NCBI GenBank assembly: GCA_030727885.1
Contig: JANRAT010000103.1
Location: 1-7,343, forward strand
DNA: 7,343 bases
From: Rhodospirillales bacterium
GTDB taxonomy: Bacteria > Pseudomonadota > Alphaproteobacteria > Rhodospirillales > Casp-alpha2
Direction: 5' to 3'
The translations under genes were made by a program, and so were the position numbers. Under the pieces are notes generated by a model. The model searched no databases. It was not told the DNA's origin and was given only the letters and a program-made list of their open reading frames with translations. Below, piece by piece: positions 1-7,343 of this stretch (the first letter of the stretch is position 1; each line of letters starts with the position of its first letter).

Positions 1-352
1 GCGTCACCCCGTCTGGAACCCGGCGGGCAACATCGAGAATGAAGCGCGGCGACAAGGTGGATGACAAGACCACTGTTTTCGGGTGCTTTGCGCCCGTCAG
101 GATCGCCTGATCGTCAAACAGCAGGGCATTGGTCTCGGCAATATCGCGGACGACGACGATCACGGTATCGACTTTGACAGCGAACGATACCGCATCGGCA
201 ATCATTCGGTTCTTGAGATCATCGGATGCGTCGACCGGGCGGATATCGAAGCCCCAGACATTGAAACCGGCCTTGAGCAGGTTCTCGGCCATCGGCAGCC
301 CCATCGATCCGCAGCCGGCGACGCCGAGCACGGTCTTTTCACGGAGGCTCAA
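1..352 (-). CDS. Beta-hydroxyacid dehydrogenase (3-hydroxyisobutyrate dehydrogenase family), N-terminal part
   Basis: Partial gene running off the left edge; 117 codons are visible. It encodes the NAD(P)-binding Rossmann half of an enzyme that oxidises a beta-hydroxyacid or reduces the matching semialdehyde. The visible protein has the dinucleotide loop GCGSMG at residues 13-18 followed by LPMAENLLKAGF, typical of this family (usual pattern GLGxMGxPMAxNL). A second family signature, LSSTLSP near residues 96-102, resembles the substrate-binding DxSTxSP motif, here with Ser in place of Asp. The catalytic lysine lies in the missing part. I chose the TTG at 352-350 as start because it overlaps the stop of the upstream gene (TTGA), has GGGGA a few bases before it, and no other start lies upstream in frame. 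A GTG seven codons later is an alternative. The substrate cannot be told: hydroxyisobutyrate, tartronate semialdehyde or succinic semialdehyde-type activities are all possible. Confidence 0.85.
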   Translation of the reverse strand, partial: MSLREKTVLGVAGCGSMGLPMAENLLKAGFNVWGFDIRPVDASDDLKNRMIADAVSFAVKVDTVIVVVRDIAETNALLFDDQAILTGAKHPKTVVLSSTLSPRFILDVARRVPDGVT

Positions 353-1068
353 GGATGGTCCCCGGCAGCAACGACCAGCTGCTGAAACAGGCTGAAACTC
401 GGATCACCGTCGGTCAGGAAAAATTCCGGATGCCACTGCACGCCGATGGCAAAGCGCCGGTCGGGCAGCTCGATCGCTTCGACGATGCCATCCGGGGCTC
501 TGGCGCTGATGGTGATGCCGTCTGGGATTTCACGAAGCGCTTCATTGTGTGCCGTGTTGACGGCCATTTCCGACGTGCCGGTAATGTCGAACAGACGTGT
601 GCCGGCGGCAATGCTGACGGTATGGGCGGTCTGTTCGGCCGGTTTGGCATTCAGGTGATCAACGGCGCACTCAAGTTCGTTCTTGATATCACGCCAGATG
701 GTTGCGCCGCGTGACACCGCCATCACCTGCATGCCGGCGCAGATGCCGAGTGTCGGCAAGTCCTGGGCCAAGGCATCGGCCATCAGCGTACGCTCGAAGG
801 CATAGCGGGGATGCACGGCAGCCCCATTGGCCGGCTGGCCATAAACTTCCGACGGAAACGGATAAAAACCGCCGGGCACGATCAGGCCACCAAGGGATTT
901 CAGATAATCGGCGCGCGCCTGCTCCAGATAAGGAATGCCGACCGGCAAGCCACCGGCTTTCCAGACAGCGTCGAAATAGGCGGTACGCAGCGCATAGTGC
1001 GGGCGTTTCGAAAACGATCCTTCGCTTTCGTAGTCGAGCAGAATGCCAATGAGCGGACGTTTGGTCAT
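349..1068 (-). CDS. Peptidase C26 / PuuD-like class I glutamine amidotransferase family hydrolase
   Basis: The product is 239 residues from the ATG at 1068, close to the usual length of gamma-glutamyl-GABA hydrolase-like proteins. The N-terminus MTKRPLIGILLDYE is typical of the family. The nucleophile elbow is GICAGMQ with Cys110, and the catalytic His and Glu are in GVQWHPEFF (His213, Glu215), so the Cys-His-Glu triad is complete. LIVPGGFYP (63-71) is the usual oxyanion loop region. Known members hydrolyse gamma-glutamyl amides such as gamma-glutamyl-GABA in putrescine breakdown, but many relatives are uncharacterised and no other putrescine genes are visible here. It has no synthetase partner domain, so it is probably a stand-alone cytoplasmic hydrolase. 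It overlaps the downstream dehydrogenase by four bases, suggesting a two-gene or longer operon. No good Shine-Dalgarno precedes the ATG; a GTG at 1110 would add 14 residues without family resemblance. Confidence 0.85.
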   Translation of the reverse strand: MTKRPLIGILLDYESEGSFSKRPHYALRTAYFDAVWKAGGLPVGIPYLEQARADYLKSLGGLIVPGGFYPFPSEVYGQPANGAAVHPRYAFERTLMADALAQDLPTLGICAGMQVMAVSRGATIWRDIKNELECAVDHLNAKPAEQTAHTVSIAAGTRLFDITGTSEMAVNTAHNEALREIPDGITISARAPDGIVEAIELPDRRFAIGVQWHPEFFLTDGDPSFSLFQQLVVAAGDHP

Positions 1069-1362
1069 GGGGGATTCTAAGCCGCAGTGTTGGTTTTGCA
1101 AAGTATCCACTTGCAGGGCACCCCCTCACCTAACCTCTCCCCCTGAGAGGGGGAGAGGGATTGAGCTGTGCCTGTATCCGTGAGTCCCTCTCCCCTGCGA
1201 AGCGGGGGAGAGGACAGGTGAGGGGGGCTTGTGGTTTTATCCCATATCCCGCCTTTTTTCTTGCCTTTTCGGGCGTTAAGCTTATGGAAACCCAATAATG
1301 CGAGAGTTCGTGATCCGGCGATTCGCTGTTAGGCCCGGAATCGGACGAGTGAGAGGTGCGCG
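1069..1362. other. Divergent intergenic region between the amidotransferase and leuA
   Basis: This stretch separates two genes that point away from each other, so promoters for both should lie here. The dominant content is the palindromic repeat at 1121-1226. Between the repeat and leuA there is a pyrimidine-rich tract (1236-1270), with no convincing -35/-10 pair by eye. No leucine-rich leader peptide is visible in front of leuA. The leuA ribosome binding site GAGAGG is at 1351-1356. I see no RNA gene and no supportable protein gene here. Confidence 0.7.
1121..1226. repeat. Composite palindromic repeat: two hairpins within an outer stem
   Basis: Three perfect or near-perfect inverted repeats are nested. 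The outer stem pairs CCCCCTCACCT (1121-1131) with AGGTGAGGGGG (1216-1226), 11 of 11 bases. Inside it, the first hairpin pairs CCTCTCCCCCT (1134-1144) with AGGGGGAGAGG (1148-1158) around a GAG loop. The second pairs CCTCTCCCC (1187-1195) with GGGGAGAGG (1205-1213), extended by one T-G wobble and two G-C pairs to a GAA loop. The two hairpins share the same CCTCTCCCC core, so the unit looks like two inverted copies of one element. Similar CCTCACC/CCTCTCCC palindromes are widespread intergenic repeats in proteobacteria, so this is probably a REP- or MITE-like dispersed element. It may form a cruciform in DNA or a branched RNA. It lacks the terminal T-run of a classical terminator on the plus strand. 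Confidence 0.85.
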
Positions 1363-2919
1363 ATGGCACAGAATGCAGATAAAGACCGGGTAATCATCTT
1401 CGACACGACGCTGCGCGACGGTGAACAGTCGCCCGGGTGTTCGATGAATCTTGAGGAAAAACTGCGTATTGCCGAAGTTCTGGCCGGCATGGGCGTCGAT
1501 GTCATTGAAGCCGGCTTCCCGATCGCTTCGGTCGGTGACTTCGAGGCCGTCAACGAGATCGCCAAGTCCGTCAAAGGCCCGATCATCTGCGGTCTTTCCC
1601 GCGCTACCAAGGGTGATATCGACCGCGCCGCCGAAGCCCTGAAACCGGCCGAGCGCAAGCGCATTCACACCTTCCTGTCGACCTCGCCGTTACATATGAA
1701 ATACAAGCTGCAGATGGAGCCCGAAGCGGTCCATGATGCGGTGGTCGCCTCGATCAAGCATGCCCGCAACCACACCGACGATGTCGAATGGTCGCCGGAA
1801 GACGGATCGCGCACCGAACACGATGTCCTCTGCCGCTGCGTCGAAAGCGCGATTGCCGCCGGTGCCGGTACCATCAATATCCCCGATACCGTCGGTTACG
1901 CCGTACCCGAAGAGTTCGCGGCGCTGATCACGATGCTGATGAACCGCGTGCCGAACATCGATAAAGCCGTCATTTCCGTGCATTGCCACAATGATCTGGG
2001 GCTCGGCGTCGCCAATTCGCTGGCCGCCGTCAATGCCGGCGCCCGGCAGGTCGAATGCACCATCAACGGGATCGGCGAGCGCGCCGGTAACGCGGCGATG
2101 GAAGAAATCGTCATGGCGCTGAAGACCCGCGGTGATGCCATGCCGTATTATACCAATGTCACCACCGAACACATCATGAAGGCCTCGCGCCTGCTGTCGT
2201 CGATCACCGGTTTCGCGGTACAGCCGAACAAGGCCATCGTCGGCGCCAACGCGTTCGCGCACGAAAGCGGCATCCATCAGGACGGCGTGCTGAAAAACGC
2301 CGAAACCTATGAGATCATGACCCCCGAATCGGTCGGTCTTACCAAGTCGAATATCGTCATGGGCAAGCATTCCGGCCGCCATGCGTTCAAGGACAAGGTC
2401 AAGGATCTTGGCTATGATCTGGGCGACAATTCGCTGCAGACGGCGTTCAAACGCTTCAAGGACCTGGCTGACCTCAAGAAGGAAATCTTCGACGAGGACA
2501 TCATTGCGCTGATCGACGATCAGGGTGCCGGGGCCAGCGAAACCATCAAGCTGGTGTCGCTCGAGGTTAATTGCGGGACCGTCCACAACCCGCCGAAAGC
2601 GGCCATGACGCTGAATATCGAAGGCCAGGAGAAATCCTGCCAGGCGACCGGTGACGGGCCTGTTGACGCCGCTTTCAACTGTATCAAGGCACTGTATCCG
2701 CACGATGTCCGCCTGCAGCTCTATCAGGTGCATGCGGTGACACAGGGTACGGATGCGCAGGCTGAAGTGTCGGTGCGCCTTGAAGAAGACGGCCGCACGG
2801 TCAACGGCATGGCGGCAGACACGGATACGCTTGTCGCCAGTTGCCGGGCCTATATCATGGCTTTGAACAAACTATTGCTAAAACGCCAAAAAACCGCACC
2901 GGAGGCGCTTTCTGCCTAG
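1363..2919 (+). CDS. leuA: 2-isopropylmalate synthase
   Basis: The product condenses acetyl-CoA with 2-ketoisovalerate to give 2-isopropylmalate, the first committed step of leucine synthesis, in the cytoplasm. At 518 residues it matches the length of the E. coli-type enzyme. The HMGL-like TIM barrel starts with [10 protein letters not shown] (13-22; metal ligand Asp14, catalytic Arg18). The substrate-binding [12 protein letters not shown] follows (105-116), then the metal-binding HCHNDLGLG (His207, His209) and [11 protein letters not shown] (235-245, with Asn243). After a linker ([10 protein letters not shown] region), the C-terminal part from about residue 390 corresponds to the LeuA allosteric domain, which mediates leucine feedback inhibition in this family. 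The ATG at 1363 has a ribosome binding site GAGAGG at 1351-1356, six bases upstream. No leucine-codon-rich leader is visible, so attenuation of the classical kind is not supported. Homocitrate and citramalate synthases share the barrel, but the [12 protein letters not shown] and GERAGNAA motifs and the overall length fit LeuA best. Confidence 0.96.
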   Translation: MAQNADKDRVIIFDTTLRDGEQSPGCSMNLEEKLRIAEVLAGMGVDVIEAGFPIASVGDFEAVNEIAKSVKGPIICGLSRATKGDIDRAAEALKPAERKRIHTFLSTSPLHMKYKLQMEPEAVHDAVVASIKHARNHTDDVEWSPEDGSRTEHDVLCRCVESAIAAGAGTINIPDTVGYAVPEEFAALITMLMNRVPNIDKAVISVHCHNDLGLGVANSLAAVNAGARQVECTINGIGERAGNAAMEEIVMALKTRGDAMPYYTNVTTEHIMKASRLLSSITGFAVQPNKAIVGANAFAHESGIHQDGVLKNAETYEIMTPESVGLTKSNIVMGKHSGRHAFKDKVKDLGYDLGDNSLQTAFKRFKDLADLKKEIFDEDIIALIDDQGAGASETIKLVSLEVNCGTVHNPPKAAMTLNIEGQEKSCQATGDGPVDAAFNCIKALYPHDVRLQLYQVHAVTQGTDAQAEVSVRLEEDGRTVNGMAADTDTLVASCRAYIMALNKLLLKRQKTAPEALSA

Positions 2920-2970
2920 CAATTCCAGCCCGCCCTTTCTATAAGTGCGGGGGGTGTCGGGTGATGATAA

Positions 2971-4041
<1,071 letters not shown>

Positions 4042-4153
4042 GGCCATCCGATGTGGCTGGCCCAGCGCAGTGTTTTCGATTGATGTGACCGGACGATCTT
4101 CGCGGTTCGGTCACCAATATCTGGGCATTTACGCGAAGACTGGGTGATCTGGT
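4042..4153 (+). other. mreB-mreC intergenic segment with a hairpin
   Basis: A 112-base gap in an otherwise tight gene cluster. It contains an inverted repeat in which 4085-4094 (GTGACCGGAC) pairs with 4105-4114 (GTTCGGTCAC), a 10-bp stem with one G-T wobble and a 10-base loop. There is no T-run after the stem, so it does not look like a strong intrinsic terminator. A smaller GGCCA/TGGCC pair lies at 4042-4046 and 4058-4062, directly after the mreB stop. The hairpins might pause transcription or protect the upstream message, which is inference only. Confidence 0.6.
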
Positions 4154-5029
4154 TTGAACGACCGTGAACGTTCCATTAGCCGCATTGCCGCGCCCATCAG
4201 AACCTTTGCACAGCGCTTTGCGTACATAGGTCTGGTTTTTACAGCGGCGATGCTGATGCTTGTCGGCAAGATGGAACCGGCTGCCTTCGATCGTGCGCGG
4301 GCGCAGGTGACGGACGCTGTTGCGCCGATCCTTGATGCCGTGTCGCGCCCCCTCGAAGTGATCCATGACATGATCGGCGAAGGCAAGACCCTGCTGGCGC
4401 TGCGCGAGGAAAACGCCCGTCTGCGCACAGCCCATAACCGGTTGATGCAATGGCAGTCGGTGGCCCGCAATCTGGAAAATGAAAACAAGGCCCTGAAGGA
4501 ACTGCTCAAGTTCGAGCAGGCACCGGATACAAACAGTATTTCGGCGCGCGTTATCGGCGATTCCGGCGGCGCCTTTGCCCGTACCATGATTCTCAATGCC
4601 GGCTCGAAGGCCGGTGTCCGCACGGCGCAGGCGGTGATTACCGGGGCCGGTCTGGTCGGTCGCGTCCAGGAAGTCGGCCTGCGCTCTTCACGTCTGCTGC
4701 TGTTGTCTGATCTCAACTCGCGTATTCCGGTGGTGATCGAAAGTTCCCGCGTCCGTGGCGTGGTCGCCGGTACCAACGGTGAAACCCTGCGACTTGTGCA
4801 TCTGCCGCCCGATGTGGTGGCAGCCCCCGGCGATCGCATCGTGACGTCCGGTCATGGCGGCGCGCTGCCGCCCGGTTTGCCGATCGGCGTCGTTTCCGCG
4901 GTCAATGACAGCATGATCGAGGTTGAGCCGTTTGTTGATCCGGCGCGGCTGGAGGTTGTACAGGTTGTCGATTACGGGCTGGACGGGATCATCGAGTTCA
5001 AATCGTCTCGTACAGACAAGGCCAAGTAG
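4154..5029 (+). CDS. mreC: Rod shape-determining protein MreC
   Basis: MreC is a bitopic inner-membrane protein whose periplasmic part binds and activates PBP2 and connects it to MreB. The 291-residue product has a short basic cytoplasmic N-terminus, one membrane segment at about residues 20-38 (FAYIGLVFTAAMLMLVG), and a coiled coil at about 75-121 (LREENARLRTAHNRL and ENENKALKELL). The periplasmic double beta-barrel domain follows at about 129-275, with family motifs GLVGRV (166-171), LLLSDLNSRIPV (182-193) and TSGHGGALPPGLPIG (231-245). The start is a TTG at 4154: an in-frame TGA lies at 4145-4147, and the next ATG codons fall inside the membrane segment. A GGGTGA at 4142-4147 may serve as ribosome binding site. 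No proline-rich C-terminal extension is seen. It is followed nine bases later by mreD. Confidence 0.95.
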   Translation: MNDRERSISRIAAPIRTFAQRFAYIGLVFTAAMLMLVGKMEPAAFDRARAQVTDAVAPILDAVSRPLEVIHDMIGEGKTLLALREENARLRTAHNRLMQWQSVARNLENENKALKELLKFEQAPDTNSISARVIGDSGGAFARTMILNAGSKAGVRTAQAVITGAGLVGRVQEVGLRSSRLLLLSDLNSRIPVVIESSRVRGVVAGTNGETLRLVHLPPDVVAAPGDRIVTSGHGGALPPGLPIGVVSAVNDSMIEVEPFVDPARLEVVQVVDYGLDGIIEFKSSRTDKAK

Positions 5030-5038
5030 AGTGTTGAG

Positions 5039-5554
5039 ATGAAACCATCCTTCTGGCACCGGGTGGATCGATTTGCACGGGATCTGACGCCGTTTGCGCT
5101 GACCTTCGTGTTGATGGTGGTCAATGCGATCCCGTTTCACATTCCGGGATTTGCCCAGGTTGTGCCGCTGTTGTCCCTGATCGGCATTTACTTCTGGTCC
5201 GTGTACCGGCCTGACCTGATGCCGGCAGCGGCGGTTTTTCTGATCGGCCTTCTGCATGACTTCATTTCCGGTATGCCGCTCGGTGTCAGCGTCCTTGTCT
5301 TCCTGATGGTGCAGGGCGTGGCAATTGCCCAGCGGTCGTTTTTCTCCGGGAAGTCCTTTGTCATTGTATGGTTCGGATTTATCATTGTTGCCGCCGGGGC
5401 CTTGTCGACGGAATGGCTGTTGCTGTCGATCCTGTCGGGTGAACTGATCCAGCCGCGCTCGGTGTTCTATCAGTTCGGCCTGACCGTTGCCATGTTCCCG
5501 GTGCTGGCATGGATGCTGACCCGCTGGCAGCAAGCTTTCCTGCAGGTGGACTGA
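5039..5554 (+). CDS. mreD: Rod shape-determining protein MreD
   Basis: MreD is a small multi-pass inner-membrane protein of the elongation complex. The product is 171 residues and strongly hydrophobic, with about five or six predicted membrane segments (roughly 17-36, 41-56, 60-76, 83-98, 107-134 which may be one or two, and 143-163). The stretch AVFLIGLLHDFISGMPLG (65-82) matches the conserved MreD pattern of a GLLxD followed by GxPLG. The N-terminus is basic (HRVDRFARD), consistent with a cytoplasmic location. The ATG at 5039 lies nine bases after the mreC stop and its ribosome binding site is poor, so translation may be coupled to mreC. The stop at 5552-5554 is one base before the mrdA ATG. 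Sequence conservation in this family is low; the assignment rests on the motif, topology and neighbours. Confidence 0.94.
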   Translation: MKPSFWHRVDRFARDLTPFALTFVLMVVNAIPFHIPGFAQVVPLLSLIGIYFWSVYRPDLMPAAAVFLIGLLHDFISGMPLGVSVLVFLMVQGVAIAQRSFFSGKSFVIVWFGFIIVAAGALSTEWLLLSILSGELIQPRSVFYQFGLTVAMFPVLAWMLTRWQQAFLQVD

Positions 5555-5555
5555 T

Positions 5556-7343
5556 ATGAACAGGGACCCGGATCGCTCGAAGGTTTTCAGTCGCCGCGCC
5601 GCCATGCTGGCCGGGGGCAAGGTTCTGCTTTTGACGGCACTGGCCGGCAGGCTGTATTACCTGCAGGTCATTGAAGCCGACCGCTATGCGACCCTGGCCG
5701 ACGAAAACCGCATCAACCTCAGGCTTCTGGCGCCGCCAAGGGGGCGGATCATCGACCGCTTCGGCAGGCCGCTGGCGGAAAACCAGCAGAACTACCGACT
5801 GCAGCTGGTGCCCGAAGACGTCAAGGGCAGCGATATCGATGAAGTGCTGTCGCATGTGCAGAAAATCGTTTCTCTGAATGACGGCGACAAACGCCGGATC
5901 ATTCGCGAGGTTCGCCGCAACCGAGCCTTCGTGCCGGTGACGCTCAAGGAAAACCTGAGCTGGACCGAAGTCGCCAAGATCGAGATCAATGCACCCGACC
6001 TGCCGGGCCTGATGATCGATGTCGGCCGCAGCCGTCGCTATCCGTATGGATCGAAAGTCGCCCACGTTCTGGGTTATGTCGCCGGGGTTTCCGAAAAAGA
6101 CCAGGATGACGACCCGTTGCTGAGACTGCCGGGTTTCCGTGTCGGCCGTGCCGGGATCGAAAAGGTTCACGATATGGAACTGCGGGGAACCGGCGGCAGT
6201 TCCGAAGTCGAGGTCAATGCCTTCGGCCGGATGATCCGGGAATTGTCACGCCGTGAAGGGCAGCCCGGTGCCGAGGTCATGCTGACCCTCGACATGGAAC
6301 TGCAGGATTACATCGCCAATCGACTTGGCGAGGAAAGCGCTTCGGTGGTCGTCCTTGATGTCAGAAGTGGCGAGGTTCTGGCCATGGTCTCCAACCCGAG
6401 CTACGATTCCAACGACTTCAACAGAGGTCTGAGCTCGGACGAATGGCAGTCGCTGGTCAATAACGAGCGTTCGCCACTGATCAACAAGTCGATCGCCGGT
6501 ACCTATTCACCGGGCTCGACCTTCAAGATGATGGTGCTGCTGGCGGCCCTTGAAAAAGGCGTGATCACACCTGAGCAAAGGATTTTGTGCACCGGTGAAT
6601 ACGAACTTGGCGATGCCAAGTTCCATTGCTGGAAAAAGCATGGCCACGGTTTTGTTGATGCGATGACCGCCATCACCGAGAGCTGTGACATCTATTTCTA
6701 TGAAATTGCCAAGCGCACCGGGATTGACCGGATTGCCGCCATGGCCCGCAAGTTTGGTCTTGATGAACCCAGCGGCATTGATCTGCCGGGCGAGCAGGGC
6801 GGCCTGATGCCGACCAGGGACTGGAAGCGGGCGACCCGCGACGAGCCATGGCACCAGGGCGAAACGGTGATCGCCGGCATCGGTCAGGGGTACGTGCTGA
6901 CGACACCGTTGCAGTTGGCCCTGATGACGGCCCGGATTGCCAATGGCGGGCGGGCCATCGTGCCGCGCCTGACGCGGGCCATCGGTGGCGTCGCCGAGGA
7001 GATTAAAAGTGGCAGCGAAATACCGTCGATGAATATTCTGCCGGGACATCTCGATCTGGTGGTCCGGGCGATGAATCAGGTGGTTAATCATCCTCGCGGC
7101 ACGGCCCGGCGCTCGGAAACCGGCATTGAAGCCTTTCCGATGGCCGGCAAAACCGGCACGGTGCAGGTGCGCCGCATTTCCAAGCTTGAACGGGATCAGG
7201 GGGTTCGCAAAAACGATGATCTGCCGTGGCGGCAGCGTGACCACGCGCTGTTCGTCGCCTTCGCGCCTGTTGAAAATCCGCGGTATGCGATTTCGGTGGT
7301 GGTCGAACACGGCGGCGGCGGCTCGTCGACAGCGGCGCCTATT
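5556..7343 (+). CDS. mrdA: Penicillin-binding protein 2 (elongation-specific D,D-transpeptidase), C-terminus cut off
   Basis: PBP2 is the class B penicillin-binding protein that cross-links peptidoglycan during side-wall elongation, working with RodA and MreBCD in the periplasm. 596 residues are visible and the frame is open at the right edge; family lengths suggest only a few tens of residues are missing. Features in order are: a membrane anchor at about 15-37; the pedestal-domain motif RGRIIDRFGRPLAEN (62-76); pedestal region GRAGIEKVHDMELRG; transpeptidase motif 1 SPGSTFK with the acylated Ser321 and Lys324; motif 2 SCD at 376-378, the usual PBP2 form of SxN; and motif 3 KTGT at 532-535. 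Cys345, Cys358, His364 and Cys377 could form a metal site like that of E. coli PBP2. The ATG at 5556 is one base after the mreD stop and has AGGTGGA at 5544-5550, five bases upstream, so it is probably in the same operon. Confidence 0.96.
   Translation, partial: MNRDPDRSKVFSRRAAMLAGGKVLLLTALAGRLYYLQVIEADRYATLADENRINLRLLAPPRGRIIDRFGRPLAENQQNYRLQLVPEDVKGSDIDEVLSHVQKIVSLNDGDKRRIIREVRRNRAFVPVTLKENLSWTEVAKIEINAPDLPGLMIDVGRSRRYPYGSKVAHVLGYVAGVSEKDQDDDPLLRLPGFRVGRAGIEKVHDMELRGTGGSSEVEVNAFGRMIRELSRREGQPGAEVMLTLDMELQDYIANRLGEESASVVVLDVRSGEVLAMVSNPSYDSNDFNRGLSSDEWQSLVNNERSPLINKSIAGTYSPGSTFKMMVLLAALEKGVITPEQRILCTGEYELGDAKFHCWKKHGHGFVDAMTAITESCDIYFYEIAKRTGIDRIAAMARKFGLDEPSGIDLPGEQGGLMPTRDWKRATRDEPWHQGETVIAGIGQGYVLTTPLQLALMTARIANGGRAIVPRLTRAIGGVAEEIKSGSEIPSMNILPGHLDLVVRAMNQVVNHPRGTARRSETGIEAFPMAGKTGTVQVRRISKLERDQGVRKNDDLPWRQRDHALFVAFAPVENPRYAISVVVEHGGGGSSTAAPI

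Noticed and set aside
83..714. Plus-strand open frames over the dehydrogenase and amidotransferase genes
   Set aside because: The minus-strand frames contain clear Rossmann and Cys-His-Glu motifs; the plus-strand translations have none.
1261..1288. Candidate promoter TTGCCT - 16 bases - TATGGA upstream of leuA
   Set aside because: The match to the -35 and -10 consensus is poor (about 4 and 3 of 6), so it cannot be told from chance by eye.
1077..1369. Minus-strand open frames across the palindromic repeat
   Set aside because: The translations are low-complexity products of the repeat itself (Ser, Pro, Gly, Arg) and have no supporting start signals.
1284..1393. Possible upstream reading frames in the leuA leader (a 4-codon frame, then a 31-codon frame from 1298 overlapping the leuA start)
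   Set aside because: Neither has a visible ribosome binding site or any leucine codons, so they do not support leucine attenuation; the longer one is out of frame with leuA.
1690..2733. Long open frame on the minus strand opposite leuA
   Set aside because: It lies wholly inside the leuA coding region, shows no recognisable domain and is explained by the codon bias of GC-rich DNA.
2894..2950. CCGCAC / GTGCGG inverted repeat around the leuA stop as a terminator
   Set aside because: The arms are only six bases, the loop is about 45 bases, and no T-run follows.
6681..6689. SCD in place of SxN in PBP2 as a possible loss of activity
   Set aside because: An SxD motif is normal for elongation-type PBP2 proteins, and the other catalytic motifs are intact.
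4688..7310. Several minus-strand open frames opposite mreC, mreD and mrdA
   Set aside because: They are rich in His, Arg, Asp and Gln, cross the gene boundaries of well-supported plus-strand genes, and have no recognisable domains.

Overview
The window looks like a piece of alphaproteobacterial chromosome. It is moderately GC-rich by eye, and the MreB and PBP2 proteins have the look of that class. The leuA next to mreBCD and mrdA arrangement suggests a Rhodospirillales-type relative, but that narrower placement is an inference from memory of gene order and not a proof.

Layout. (1) On the minus strand, positions 1-1068 hold two tightly coupled genes. A class I glutamine amidotransferase-like hydrolase of the peptidase C26 / PuuD group comes first. 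It is followed, with a 4-base TTGA overlap, by the N-terminal part of a beta-hydroxyacid dehydrogenase of the 3-hydroxyisobutyrate dehydrogenase family, which runs off the left edge. (2) Positions 1069-1362 separate the divergent genes and carry a striking composite palindromic repeat (1121-1226): two hairpins enclosed by an 11-bp outer stem. (3) On the plus strand, leuA (2-isopropylmalate synthase, the first committed step of leucine synthesis) is complete. (4) After an 81-base gap without an obvious terminator comes the cell-shape cluster mreB, mreC, mreD and mrdA (PBP2). The mrdA gene is cut by the right edge.

How the genes work together. MreB filaments lie under the inner membrane. MreC (one membrane anchor, coiled coil, periplasmic beta domain) and MreD (multi-pass) link them to PBP2, the transpeptidase that cross-links side-wall peptidoglycan. 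This is the core of the Rod elongation complex; its usual glycosyltransferase partner, RodA, would be expected beyond the right edge. The leuA gene is metabolically unrelated, and its position may reflect conserved order or shared transcription.

Most of the window is ordinary core genome and I do not see a new defence, mobile or biosynthetic system. The points most worth a second look are the palindromic repeat, a hairpin between mreB and mreC, a Cys-rich putative zinc site in PBP2, and the unassigned role of the amidotransferase/dehydrogenase pair.
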